In this document: positions 48,494 to 59,401 of the stretch, piece after piece
Layout of the letters: every line of letters begins with the position of its first letter
Position numbering within the stretch: the stretch's first letter is position 1
NCBI GenBank assembly: GCA_004565275.1
Contig: SDOX01000016.1
Span: 363,989 to 427,988 of the forward strand
Direction: 5' to 3'
Origin: Nannochloropsis salina CCMP1776
Taxonomy: Eukaryota > Sar > Eustigmatophyceae > Eustigmatales > Monodopsidaceae
Length of the DNA: 64,000 bases
Notes under the pieces: model-generated
The model's database searches: none
What the model was told of the DNA's origin: nothing
The model's input: only the letters and a program-made list of their open reading frames with translations
Program-made: the position numbers and the translations under genes

Positions 48494-50024
48494 CTAAGCC
48501 CTTTGCGTGCGTCCAAGCATATGAAACCTCAACCAATATGAAAAAATCTGAAACTGTAATAAAAATATCTCTCAAATTTGCTATGTTGCAGAGAAGACTG
48601 CACATGGAAAACGGGATCTCGCCCTTGCCTTCATGAACCCCACTCAAAGCGACTCACAAGCCCCACGTACCTCCAAAGGCACCGTATCAGGAACATAACT
48701 GTGGGGTAAAAATGCCGGCACCGGCATTCCTATGTCCAGCAACAGGGCCGTCCGGAGGAGCTGAAAAATTATAAAGGGAAAGGGAGAAGTAGAGGTTGGC
48801 ATGCGAAACATCCATTAAAATCACAAGCACGCGTACACCCATGTAAAGCAATGCGGCCAGTCCCTTGCCTTGTGCGGGTTTGTCACGCACGGATTCCCCT
48901 TGAGCATCCCCCCCTCAAACCCTCCCACATCCGAGCGAGCCCCTCCCACTGTACTTACCTTGACCACCCGGGCATGCTTCTCCGCACCCTCCTCCACGCC
49001 CTCCAGCTTCCTCACTTTGTTTCTTTTCTTGCCCAGAAGCCGCTTCTGCTTCCGCGCGGCAATCACCTTGGCCTTGTCGATGAAGGGGTCGAGGGTCACA
49101 GAGAAGCGCCCTGAGTTGGGGAACACGTCCTTCACGTACACGCTCACGTGGATGCCTCGCCGGATCACGCTCGGGTCAGTCTCCAGTGGCAAGGGCTGGT
49201 TATGCGAGTCCCGCAGAAGCTTGATCCCTTCCGGGACGTCGTGCGGGTGGAGCATGGCGTTGCAGCGGACCAACTGGGGGGGGGGGGACGGCACCGTGGG
49301 GCATCGAGGGCATATATAGGCAAGCCAGTGAGAAAACCACTCTAAGTTACTTAAACAACCAATCAGCCACCAAACGAATGAGCGACATTCAAAGTTGCTC
49401 GCACTCGATATCGTTCAAACTCTCAGCCGAAATGAGAGAGAGGGTCTTTGACGAGTCTCCTATCTCACCTTCCCTCCTGGCCCCTCACGGACGACCTTAA
49501 CGTCCAAAAATGCAGCAAATTCTGTTACACCTACTACTCCCCCGTGAAGACGCATTCCTGGGCGCAATGCCTGAAGCAGAGTGACGTTTTGACTCTGCTT
49601 GCTCCTGCCAAGGGAAGAGTAGGAAATAAGGTAGAGCCAAAGAGTCATGGTGAGTCATGGTGCCCTGTCGCAAATCAAAATCTTCGAGTCCATTGAGAAA
49701 ACCTCTCTTGGCAATGTGTGAAATATGGTTCTTATGCGGCCCCTGGGACAAAATTCGAGACAGCCTCCCCTATCACCTTGATCCTTCAGAGTCCGCTTTG
49801 GCCTTGTCCGTCACCACTGCTGCACGGATAGGTGACTCGTTTGTGCTGGAAGCTATTCCATCGCCTTGTTGATCATTAGCGTACGGCATCAAAACTGCCC
49901 GAGAACGTCCGTTCGGGTGTCGGGCCATGCAAGCTCCACTGGTGGCAGTGGCAGCAGGATACGGCGACTTGAAGAAAAACGAGGACGCAGAGGCCAGAAG
50001 CAACATAAGGACAGGCCCAGTCAT
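48494..50024 (-). CDS. plastid-targeted S1-domain RNA-binding protein
   Basis: Five exons: 50024-49777, 49604-49469, 49273-48959, 48760-48671 and 48553-48494. Phases agree at every join (2, 0, 0, 0), giving 282 residues. The N-terminus is a signal peptide (MTGPVLMLLLASASSFFF) whose end has the ASA/F-type cleavage context of secondary plastids. It is followed by a Ser/Thr/Arg-rich transit-like stretch. An S1 fold starts at LRPGMRLHGGVVGVTEFAAF and continues across the next exon. A second S1-like segment is RRGIHVSVYVKDVFPNSGRF. A basic helix (AARKQKRLLGKKRNKVRKLE) follows. It probably binds RNA in plastid translation or transcript processing. The acceptor of exon 3 is preceded by a run of C (11-12) and is polymorphism-prone. 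The last exon is short and less certain. Confidence 0.72.
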
Positions 50025-50383
50025 GGTGCTTGGCAAGAAACACGGTCTTCCATGCGGCATCTTGTCTATATACGTATGTGGCCATGTATTTTTGCGTGTG
50101 AGTGGACGTACAAGGCAGGGTGTGTGAAATGGAAGAGCGGGAGCGACGCTTCGCCCTTTCCCCCCTCGCCTTCCCTTGACGCGGCCCACGACCCTCCCTC
50201 GCAGTCTCTCTGTCCATTTCATCGCGTCTTTTCATGGCGAGGGGCACAACATCACAAAGTTTTTACACGTTTACCAGTAAGGCCTGGTCGTCAGTGGCAT
50301 TTAAAAGCGCATTTTATGGACATTTCATTAAAAAAAAACAGTTGCACTACTGAACCTCCCCCTTTTCACAACAAAAAACAGTT

Positions 50384-51701
50384 ATGGAGAATTTTTTCCC
50401 TTCTCGTCCACGCCACAATGGCGTGCGGGTGTGCGCTTGGCTGTGGCTGGTCATTCTTGATACCTTTGGAAGGCCTTTCCTGAACCTAACACCTAAAGTC
50501 ACAGCGGTTTCATGTCCGCCGCTTGGTCCGCTTCTAAATCAAGAAGTGATAGTGAAGGTGTCCCTCCTTGTCAATCCTTCCCCCTCTCAGCCAACGGCAG
50601 TTGATCTTCGCTTCAGCTGTGCATCTAAAACCGTAACTATAGCCCTGAATACAACATATGTAATCCCTCCCTGGTCATATCCATCGGCTGGTACTGGTGA
50701 TTTATCTGTATCACAGTCAAATACACAAATAGCTTGGATTTTTGATGTGAACCGCCGCCAACTTTACCATCTCCAGCCATGTGCATTGAGTGCTCATCTT
50801 CATTTCCCCCCTCACCAGCAAGTTGGCTCTCGAACTATTGTTCCTTCAGGTAAGAAAAGAAAGTACAATCACGACGGGAATTGTACTCTGCAAGCGCTTT
50901 TCTCTTCTGAGGGGATCAACATCGCTGCCTCCATTCCCAAAAACATTTCATGCAGTATTTTGTTTGTTCTCTCAATCTCATTTTTATCTCAATCAAGGCT
51001 TCGTTTATCAAGTCCCTGTTGTACTCGAAATCCAACTGGTCGCCGGGAACACCTCTACCTGGGATTATTCTGAGGCTTCTGGGGAAAGACCGGATATATA
51101 CCCAGCTGATTGGCAGCTGATTGTACGCAACATCAACTATTATGCAATTTTTCCCATAGTCTTTCTCTTAGTCGCCTGCCTTGGTGGGTTGTGGTTCTTT
51201 ATCTGCGGAGGACTATTCATGGTGAAAAGACGAGTTCGTAAAAATAACATTTTTGCTAGATATGGACTGAAAGGGCAAAACGCCAAGCAAAAGTGTACTC
51301 CAATATTTTCTAAATGTGAAGTTCTTGCCAACCCGATCCAAGACCCCCCCAAAACGCAAGCTAATGGGCGCAGCAGCAACTACAGTCATCCCCGCTCGGA
51401 AGTCGACCGATCTAGCGCTGTCCCTGAAGTAGGCGTGAGGAGAGCGATAAAGCACGCTTCACAAGGATCATTCTCTAATCGCTGGCAAGGAATCCTCCAT
51501 GACGTGGCCGCGCGGGCCACCCCGCTGCGCGACCAAGAGCTAGACGTCATGGCAAACAAAGCTCTTAGAGATAATGCTAGCATCCTCGGCTTAAGAGCGC
51601 GAAGGATGCGAGATGAAATACCTATACCTGAAGATGTGATAAGGTTTGTCTTGTGTAATGACAAAAGTGTGCGAGGTATTGTGCTGTCGGCCAAAAGCTG
51701 A
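50384..51701 (+). CDS. single-pass membrane protein of unknown function
   Basis: Exons 50384-50849 and 50998-51701 join in phase 1 (TCAG|GTAAGA, TCAAG|GC), giving 389 residues. The N-terminus has a hydrophobic stretch (VCAWLWLVILDTFG) that may be a signal peptide. The lumenal part has sequons in LNTTYV and GNTST and paired cysteines. One membrane span (YYAIFPIVFLLVACLGGLWF, then FICGGLFMV) is followed by a basic cytosolic tail (KRRVRKNN) and helical segments (LRDQELDVMANKALRD). The layout is that of a type I membrane protein of the secretory path. I recognise no family. It is divergent from the plastid S1 gene, with a 359-base shared upstream region. Confidence 0.65.
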
Positions 51702-52534
51702 AAAAACTGGAGTGAAGGGAGGTCGGTGCTAGAAAATCCATGTCAATAAACCCGTGTAAGGAGGCGGAAGGGGCAATTACACACACTTCATACTACGACA
51801 GCAGATTAAAATATCCTTAAATTGATCGTCACATAAAGATAAACAGAACATGTAAAGGCTGCATTTACTGCAAATAGGGCACAGCAGTGAAGCTAGGCAA
51901 CCCTAGCAGTATAAATTTTCAAACTGACGGTTTGAGTCAGCCGTTAAGTTTCCAAACAAGGTTCCTTGTCAGGCCTCATACAATCGTGTACGACAAATTG
52001 CCAGTTTAAATTGAGATACATAATTACGTGATAAATGTGGTGAGATGACTTAATTGGAGGACCTGAGGTGCTAGCGTAGTGCCATTTTTTTTTCTTTTTA
52101 CCCGGTCCGTTGGACAGCTTCCTCCACGACTAAACGCCTGACCTGTGTCGTTTCTCTCCAAGCTCTCTCCCGTGTGTCCACCGGAACGAATGTAGCTTCG
52201 GGCTCCACAGAGTATTATCTGAGTGTCTCTTTGTTATGGTCGCTGTATACCTCTTAAATTCCGGTGCAATGAATATTGTGAGGATCACAGCAAGAAGTGG
52301 TGCGCCCGATAAGTATTTTATCTGGAGATGTGCTACTGGTCCTACCGCCGATCCACAAGCGACGGACTCGAGTCTTTAGGTTCTCAAATGGTAGATGTAT
52401 TGTACAAGCATAAATTATCATTTTAATTCTTCCATCATCACATTAAATGCAAGCACAGGAAGAAAACGAAAATCAGGGAGCGTATATTTTTCCTGACTGT
52501 CTGATAAAGGGTTCACTACTTGGAAGCATAAGAC
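51702..52534. other. intergenic gap, tail to head
   Basis: AT-rich 830 bases holding the 3' end of the membrane protein gene and the promoter of the two-module gene B. No gene or RNA recognised. Confidence 0.45.
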
Positions 52535-55492
52535 ATGGCCCGTCTCTGTAGCACGTCTGTTTCCGCAGTTCTACTGCTGCTGGTTTCCAATTCCGGATGG
52601 ACAGCAGGGAAAACTGAGCTCAGACAGACTTTCAGCGGACTGGCGCAGGCCGCGGAATCCAACCCGGGGAACCAATTCGGGGGAGCCTTTCTGAATGGGG
52701 CCAGTGCCATTGCCAAAGGTCTTGCGGGGAATGCTGCAGCAAATAACATCCCTTCCAGCACTTCTGCGGGTGCCACTGATATAATCAAAGATGACTTGGG
52801 GACGGACGTACTTCCCACTCCACCCGAAAACAACAACGTGGCTAATAAGGCCTCTCTGGGCGGTCTTGTAGGAGGCCCTGGCACTTCCCTCGGGGACGGT
52901 CTCAGCTGGAACTTCGGGTCGAAGGGTATGATCCAAATGCTAACGGGCTTTTTCATGACCTTCATGTCCGGTTCTGCTAACCCCAACAGCGCCTTGAACG
53001 TGTATGGCAGCGCCCTTATGAGCCAGGACCCGGTGGAGATCTCTGCTGCTTTTGGAAAGCTTCTGACGTCGTTGGATATGTCTTGTGCCTTCCAGATGAC
53101 AAGCGGTGGCGATGGCGTGGATATGAAGTTTCGTGACGGGAAGGAGGCCTTGCACATCCAGTTTGTACCCACCACCAAAGCGACTGTCTTCAATTTCAAG
53201 GGCGAGTTCCCGAAATCTCGCGCCTTTTCTTACGCAACTTACGCTGTGGCAAACCAGCAGGTGTCTTTTGTGGACATGATCTCCGACGTTGACATGGTCG
53301 CCTCCACCGGCTCGAATCCTTTCACTGCTGGCCCCGGCAATACCGGTGCCTCGGGCTCCTACGACTTGTACGTGACTCCCGATGGCAAGCAGGGCTTTCC
53401 TAACGAGATCAAGACCTTCGCCGACGGCGACGTCACTAACGAGCTTTCCGGTATCATCATCGTCTACCGCGTCATCATGGCGGACGGAATCAAGTCAGAT
53501 GGATGGGGTGGCGTCCCTCCCCCCGCCCTCCGCGTTAAAGCGTTCAGTGTGCTGGCCACAGGGTTGTGGTTCAATCTGGCTCCCTGCAACCCCAAGAACG
53601 ATGTCACAATCGAAAATTTCATTGAGAACAGATTGGCCTTGAAGGAAGGCATGTCGGACGTAAAGGTCGAGTGTGAAGTCTTCAACATGGACAACAATTT
53701 CGTCTACTACGACGATGCCCAGTACTTTAAGACCCCCGACGAGAACCACATTATCTCCTGCGGCAACCGCGCTCTCCTACCCCCCGGGGCCGACATGATC
53801 ACCATCATTTCTGGAACCCTCCCCCCCGCTTCAGAATCCCGTTACGCCTCCATCAGCTTGGTCAACCTGTACCCTCCAGGGAGGAACGTCTACTCCGTCT
53901 CGGACCAATCTTTGCGAAATTTTTACTGGGACCAGGGCAAGTCGGCCGTGAACTACACCATCATCATGGCCAAGAACAAGCTTGCTCTCAACAAGTGCGG
54001 CCTCAGCAAATTGCCCGCCAACTGGTATCAGGTGTACTGGGCCGGCTTTGCGGATGCCCTCGAGGGTTCGTACCCGGGCATTGTCTACCGCGAGATGATG
54101 ACGGACGGCTACGAACAGTCCTTGGAACAGGTTCGGTATGCCTGTGAGGCAGAGAAGGACTGCTCCAACCCCAAATTCTTCGAGCAGCAGATGGGCGACT
54201 ACTACCCTCGCATTTCCTACCTGTCCTGCAGCAGCTCAGGCCTGGCCCCGGCACCCATCAAGAACGAGAACTTGACGTTCCCCGAGCCACGACTGCCCCG
54301 ACCAGCTTTCCAAGGCTTGTGGACGAGTTTGGCGGGCAACGACTTGTTGGGGGTGGAGTCGATTCCCCAGGCCTCGGTCACGATGGCGGCGCTCCAGGGC
54401 TCGGACGTGTACGTGAACGGGAAGCTCGCGGGGAGGGCCACAGACAACGTGAAGGTGGTGAGCAAGCAGACGGCCTCCTTCGGCTGGTCCCCGATCCAGT
54501 CTGTGTACTACGACCCCGAGAACCCCGTAACGGCCAACCCGGTGATCAGGGAGTACATGGACGCGGACGGAAACCCCGTCCAGCTCGAGCTGGTCCCCAC
54601 CCCCGCCAAGTTCTTGCCGGACGATGTGCTCTTCGCCGTGAAGGTGCCCATCACGGGGGGGCTCAAGGCCTTCTTCGCCACCCACGACGTGTGCGGGACC
54701 AGCAGGTCGAGTGCGGCGGGGTGGAAGTGCATCGCCACCACATTCCCGGACGCGAACTGGACCTTGCCGTCCTTCGACGATTCCAAGTGGCTTCCGGCCA
54801 AGGCGCTGAAGAAGGGGGAAGCCTGCTCGGGCATGCCCACGGATTGCACTGCTCTTCCCCCCGACGCGCAGGGGATATGGGCCGACACCTGCACAGGAAG
54901 TGGGGGACCCAACCAGGGCAACGTCTACTGTCGCTTGCGGAAACCGCAGACCTGCGACTTGACAGCGAGGGCGGGTTCCGACGACAGGGTCAAAACCTGG
55001 TGCCCCGACCCGGCCAATGCGGTGGCGACGGCGCGCTTCGCCTCCCCGACCCTGCATTGGCTTTACGCGAACGGGCTGGAGGTCGGGGGCGACCAGACGA
55101 TGGTGATCCCGGCGGGCACCACGAGCTTTGCCTTGGACCCCGCCGCGCCCACCGTGGTCCTGGCTTTTAAGGCCGTGGATGACACGCGCAAGGTGGTGAA
55201 GAGCTTCATCAAGGGCCAGTTCAATCTGTGCGGGTTCGAGCACGTGACGGACGCGTCGTGGAGGTGTGCGCCCTCGGAGCCCTTCACGGACGACTGGCTG
55301 CAGCCTGGCTTCGACGACTCGGAGTGGGATCCTGTCCGCGTCGTCGACGGCTTCCCTTGGCAGCCCAACCCCTCGGCGGGCATGAGCCCCGAGTCCTCCT
55401 GGGTGTGGGCTCAGAGCGGGATCCAGACCTTCTGCCGGCTGGAGGTCCCGAACCCCGTGTACGGGGCCAAGCAGTTCTTTGAGATTGCATAG
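52535..55492 (+). CDS. uncharacterised two-module secreted protein, family member B, with sandwich-like C-terminal modules
   Basis: Intronless, 985 residues from the ATG at 52535. It starts with a signal peptide (MARLCSTSVSAVLLLLVSNS). Residues about 190-330 and 420-570 match the two modules of the gene at 19976-22573: SRAFSYATYAVANQQVSF and ISDVDMVASTGSNPF correspond to YARYFSFQSYSI and LRDVDIIPSGNGPNCY; RYASISLVNLYPPGRNVYSV and GIVYREMMTDGYE correspond to the second module. The C-terminal 400 residues add what looks like two galactose-binding-like sandwich modules, each with Cys, W and FDDSxW (LPSFDDSKWLPA; PGFDDSEWDPV) and a late CRL. I infer an extracellular or wall-associated protein. 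Many cysteines suggest disulfides. Catalytic function unknown. Confidence 0.75.
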   Translation: MARLCSTSVSAVLLLLVSNSGWTAGKTELRQTFSGLAQAAESNPGNQFGGAFLNGASAIAKGLAGNAAANNIPSSTSAGATDIIKDDLGTDVLPTPPENNNVANKASLGGLVGGPGTSLGDGLSWNFGSKGMIQMLTGFFMTFMSGSANPNSALNVYGSALMSQDPVEISAAFGKLLTSLDMSCAFQMTSGGDGVDMKFRDGKEALHIQFVPTTKATVFNFKGEFPKSRAFSYATYAVANQQVSFVDMISDVDMVASTGSNPFTAGPGNTGASGSYDLYVTPDGKQGFPNEIKTFADGDVTNELSGIIIVYRVIMADGIKSDGWGGVPPPALRVKAFSVLATGLWFNLAPCNPKNDVTIENFIENRLALKEGMSDVKVECEVFNMDNNFVYYDDAQYFKTPDENHIISCGNRALLPPGADMITIISGTLPPASESRYASISLVNLYPPGRNVYSVSDQSLRNFYWDQGKSAVNYTIIMAKNKLALNKCGLSKLPANWYQVYWAGFADALEGSYPGIVYREMMTDGYEQSLEQVRYACEAEKDCSNPKFFEQQMGDYYPRISYLSCSSSGLAPAPIKNENLTFPEPRLPRPAFQGLWTSLAGNDLLGVESIPQASVTMAALQGSDVYVNGKLAGRATDNVKVVSKQTASFGWSPIQSVYYDPENPVTANPVIREYMDADGNPVQLELVPTPAKFLPDDVLFAVKVPITGGLKAFFATHDVCGTSRSSAAGWKCIATTFPDANWTLPSFDDSKWLPAKALKKGEACSGMPTDCTALPPDAQGIWADTCTGSGGPNQGNVYCRLRKPQTCDLTARAGSDDRVKTWCPDPANAVATARFASPTLHWLYANGLEVGGDQTMVIPAGTTSFALDPAAPTVVLAFKAVDDTRKVVKSFIKGQFNLCGFEHVTDASWRCAPSEPFTDDWLQPGFDDSEWDPVRVVDGFPWQPNPSAGMSPESSWVWAQSGIQTFCRLEVPNPVYGAKQFFEIA

Positions 55493-56106
55493 ATGAAGGA
55501 CTGGGACCGAGTGCGGTCAAGACGGAGACGGAGGGAGGAAGTATCCCCGGAAGCGTGAGATGCGATCGGTGCATGACTGCGGGCAGAAAGCGGTGGGGAC
55601 TGGCAGTACTCTTGGGTACGAGAGGAGAGAAAGGTGCAAGTCCATCACAAGCATGTCGGAAGCTGCAGCCCATCGAGGGAGGATAGGGTGGAACGTAAAG
55701 GAAAACTCATGAGGGTGTGCATGGATGCGAAGTGCTGGCTATCTACGTATGCTTTCATCCTACGCCAAAAAGCACTGAAGAATCTAAAAAGAAAAGAAAT
55801 TTGTGGCTTTTTTTCTTTCCTGCTTCTTTTTTTGGGTTCAAGTTCTGCGGTAGGCTATGCATTTACATCTCTTCTAAGAGGTGTTTTCCCGACTTTGTGT
55901 GATCAGGATGTGTGGGGAGCGGCAAGGCTTACTTGAGGGGGGGGGGTTCCGATTTCAAGGATGCTGCGAAGCATAAAATGGCGATAGATCCCCGTCTCAT
56001 TCACTAGTGTTTCAATTTTTCAACAATTGTCTTATACGCTTTGCTGTTTTCGAGGAGCTAAAAGACTGCTGTATAATGCTGCCCAAGTGATTCTATCATG
56101 TGCACG
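55493..56106. other. convergent intergenic gap
   Basis: Between the stops of the two-module gene B (plus) and a coiled-coil gene (minus). No supported gene. T-rich tracts near 55800 and a poly-G run near 55937. Confidence 0.45.
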
Positions 56107-56796
56107 CTACCTAGTGGATAGCTCGGACCAGTCTGAAATAATGTAAGATGGGAAGCTTCCCTCGGCACAACCGCTCCTTCCTCCCTCCATAAATCTTGGT
56201 TTGATACCAAGAGCCGTCGCAACGGTTGTGAGATGAGAGAACTGAGTCTCCATGGCTCCTGTCCCGAATATTCCACTTCCTCCGTCCTCGCCTTGCTCCT
56301 TGGCTCGCTTTTGCTCGGACAGCTCAGAGCTCCTTTCTGGGATTGCACTGGTGGTTTTAGACGTATCTAGCAGAGCTGCAAGTGCAGCCAAAGATTCCTT
56401 CAGCTGCAGCACGTCATTTTGAAGGGGCGTAAGAGTGACAGCCGTCTGTTGCTGATGTCGACTGAGGGCATCCTCTAAAGTGTCGGTCAATTCCTCCATG
56501 GCAACCTGATTCGCCAGAATTTTCGTTTCCAGGCACTGCACCTTCTCGTAAAGCCTTTTCAAAAAGTTTTTATCTTCAGAATCGTCCACGAGTGCCATTT
56601 TTCCTGCTATTGCTCTGCTTAGGTCCTCTCGTTCCGAGCTGTCGGGCACTAGCTTTTGCCGTCTTGGGGACCACGGAGCCATTTTCCGCCACCTAATCAG
56701 ATTCCGAAAGTAGCCAGCCCCGAAGAACTTGAAGGCCGTAAGTAATGCTATCGTGCCAGCAGCCGTGCATAGAAGGTGCTGTGACGTTGCGGTCAT
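56107..56796 (-). CDS. N-terminally anchored coiled-coil protein, function unknown
   Basis: Intronless frame of 229 residues from the ATG at 56796. Residues about 9-30 (AAGTIALLTAFKFFGAGYF) form one hydrophobic segment followed by Arg/Lys, suggesting an N-terminal anchor or mitochondrial presequence. Residues 75-150 (FLKRLYEKVQCLETKILANQ; LQNDVLQLKESLAALAALL) are a coiled coil. The rest is polar. No family recognised. The start is 336 bases from the start of the divergent coiled-coil gene at 57133, and the space between shows nothing else. Confidence 0.6.
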   Translation of the reverse strand: MTATSQHLLCTAAGTIALLTAFKFFGAGYFRNLIRWRKMAPWSPRRQKLVPDSSEREDLSRAIAGKMALVDDSEDKNFLKRLYEKVQCLETKILANQVAMEELTDTLEDALSRHQQQTAVTLTPLQNDVLQLKESLAALAALLDTSKTTSAIPERSSELSEQKRAKEQGEDGGSGIFGTGAMETQFSHLTTVATALGIKPRFMEGGRSGCAEGSFPSYIISDWSELSTR

Positions 56797-57132
56797 CTGT
56801 GAAGAAACTTGCGGGGGCTGGAGGGTCCACGACTTGAAGTGGCGTCACTCTCACTTGTACGGTCAGGCGGGCAGGAATATGAATGTTGAGGGGAAAGCAT
56901 ACGAGTCGTTAGCTCATAAACTCGGGCATCTTTTGTTCTGTAGTGTAGCACATTTGAGAAAAGCGTTCCAGTTTCCATGTCAAGCAGCGGACGGATAATT
57001 TTTGAGTGATAGCAAACTGGACAAACGCGGTCCTTGCCTCCCTTCTCCCACAGAGACCTACAAGTTGTCGCTGCAATCGCCCATCTCTTAGCGCCACCAG
57101 CTCGATTGACTGCTGACGGCACTTATATAAGC

Positions 57133-58218
57133 ATGACAGGAGCTACAAGCCAAGAATGTGTACGTGAAGATAGGCGGTCTCGGCTACGTCCTCGGCCTCG
57201 ATCCACGGCAGCTTGTCCGACAGGCTCTTCTTCGTCGAAGAGTGATTTTCCTGTCGACTCTGCAGGACATCCATCTTCAAACGACGCGCAGGACATCGTG
57301 GACGACTACTGGTGTTTGTGTCAGCAACTAAGAGCTTTTCGAGGGCGGGTATTGAATCATGAGGAAAAGGCCATGGTGGAGGAGATAGGAGCGGAGGCTC
57401 GGGCCATGGCCCTTGGAAATCGTGCGATCGAACGCTATCAACATGACGAGCAAGAAGACACGATGCGATCGCGCTTAAGAGCCAAAGATGGAGATATACG
57501 AGAGGGGGCGCAATTCTCCCTGTGTAAAGAACAAGACGACGTGATGGATCGATTTTTGCGTCGGCAGGAAGAAGAACATCAATACGAAAAGGCACGATTG
57601 GAGACGTACTGTGGCAAACTCCAACGCCAGGCGCGTCAAGCCCTTCAGGCGGCCAAAAGTGCACAGGTAAATATTATGTGCTAAGGCATGCATTCACAGT
57701 ATTTTGCCAGGGAGTAGCTCATTACATCCAACTCCTTCCTCTCTTCCACACCTTAGCGCCAAGCCCTGATTGCCGAGACAGACCTGGAGCACGAATGCAA
57801 CAGCTCGCGCCAAGAAATTTTTCGCTTGCAAGAACAGATCGAGGAACTGGCTCGAGGTTTGCGAGCTCAACGAGATGTAGCTGCAGAACGTGACGCGGAA
57901 ATTATCTCACTGCGAGAGCGTCTTTCAGTGGCCCAAGCTCGGGAAGAAGCGCTGGCTCAACAAGCGACTCGCAGCACGGCTTTGAAGGAGGAGGTAGAAT
58001 CTTTGCGAAAATGCCTGGAGCAGGCGAATGGAATGGTGCTATTTAAAAAAACCGGGGTGTCAGAGGAGGCAGAGCGGGCGAAAGTTGAAGCCAGGAGGCG
58101 ACATTTAAGAGAACAAAGGCGGCTGATAGAAAAGGACTTATTGCTGGAAATCGAAACGTTAGAAACTCTCTCTGTCATGACATCAAAGCTCTCAGATTTT
58201 GAAATCTCGGAAAAGTAA
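57133..58218 (+). CDS. coiled-coil protein, function unknown
   Basis: Exons 57133-57666 and 57757-58218 join in phase 0 (CAG|GTAAAT, CCTTAG|CGC), giving 331 residues. After a basic, Ser-rich head the protein is almost wholly helical and charged, with heptads throughout (DAQDIVDDYWCLCQQLRAF; EIFRLQEQIEELARGLRAQR; RRHLREQRRLIEKDLLLEIE). A TATATAA sequence lies about 5-12 bases before the ATG, so the real start of transcription or translation could differ. Such proteins are common in centrosomal and flagellar structures, but no orthologue is evident. It is divergent from the other coiled-coil gene. Confidence 0.6.
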
Positions 58219-58703
58219 AGATGAACTCAGTTGAACTGCTACATCGCCTATTCAGCATGCATCTTTCGTGTTCATTCTCAAGCGCCTTCGTAACCTGAAA
58301 GCAGAGATTGCCGCCAGATGCTTGTTGAGACCTAAGTCAGCTTTCTTACCAGATGTACAGAGTCCGGCAGCCCAGCGAAACCCCTAGGGTGTCGCAATTT
58401 GCAAAGAGCGATAAATTAAATGCGTATTTAGATGTCAGAATTTCACAAGGGGCCACGTTTTACTGTTCAAGAGTTACTGTTACTGTTAATAGATTACCGT
58501 CTACTGTTTGAATAAAGAAAACGCTTTCCAAGCCTACCTAACTGCTGGCTTGTTCCATGCATGGCAGTGCTTTTGCGATTGTGGCCTGTGCCCTTATTTA
58601 TCTAATCCACCTGAACTTTGACCTGCTCCCCACCCATCAAGCCCCTTCAAACATGTTCCTGCTCCACATATCTTTCAATGCCGACGGGCTCGACTTCCGA
58701 TGC
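58219..58703. other. convergent 3' gap
   Basis: Short AT-rich gap between two convergent genes. A direct near-repeat of TTACTGTT occurs around 58460-58490. No gene seen. Confidence 0.45.
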
Positions 58704-59401
58704 CTAAAAAGGTCCTGCCTCCAAATCGACCAACGTCTTAAAAGCGTCGACACGGAATTGCTTCTCCCGCTGAGCGCCTTTCCGCCAGGTACCTTTCACA
58801 TTGCTAGATATCCCGTCCAATACCAGCGCTTCTGATGCATTTATCACACGCATGATCAATGCGTGTACCATCTCGCGACACGGGACAATAGGCACTGTTA
58901 TGTTTACTTGAGCTCCGGGCGCAAACGTCGTCGCTCCCGTAACCCATTCCTCTGAATCACCTAACCCTGTTCTGACCGAAATACCTAGGGAGAAATTTGC
59001 CTTACGTTGGCTGTTGTTCACGTGCAGGCTCAGCGGCATGGCGCAGCCAGCGACCTTGATGCTGCTGTCCCCCATGTCCTGTACCACCTCTCCGAATCTT
59101 CGGTAACTACTCATGTCTCCTCGTCGAAGCATTGGAGAAACATTATATCTTTGACCTGGTTCATCGTATATTGAAAATGCATTCATTTTGAGCAACTTGG
59201 CCTCCGCAGATTTGCCCAGCTTCTGACCAAAAGGAGCAATCCACGATGAACACTACGACCAGGAAGGGCGAAAAACACGGAATTAAACCATAACCAAACC
59301 ATAAGCACATTGTTTGGGCTGTGTACATTGGGCCTACCTGCGACATATTGAAAGTTCTTGAGAAGAAATAATGCTAGGAAAGTCAATGATACAGTCGTCA
59401 T
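58704..59401 (-). CDS. probable spliced membrane-anchored protein, function unknown (exon join unresolved)
   Basis: The 3' exon (about 59226-58704) encodes a beta-rich domain: FSIYDEPGQRYNVSPMLRRG, LSLHVNNSQRKANFSLGISV, PGAQVNITVPIVP, ending FKTLVDLEAGPF. Its many sequons and alternating hydrophobicity recall lumenal LEA2-like domains. Upstream, an ATG at 59401 opens MTTVSLTFLALFLLKNFQYV, a signal anchor ending at a GCAG|GTAGGC donor, and a further upstream segment (EGLGKVVVAISQALAALSC) after a CACAG acceptor may extend it. The donor is phase 1, whereas the visible acceptors of the domain exon are phase 0, so one junction or micro-exon is missing from my model. The gene is real in my view, but the 5' structure is not solved. 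Confidence 0.5.

Noticed and set aside
54236-55243. 335-codon minus frame and 283-codon plus frame inside the two-module gene B
   Set aside because: Shadows of a long in-frame gene with a signal peptide and conserved motifs.
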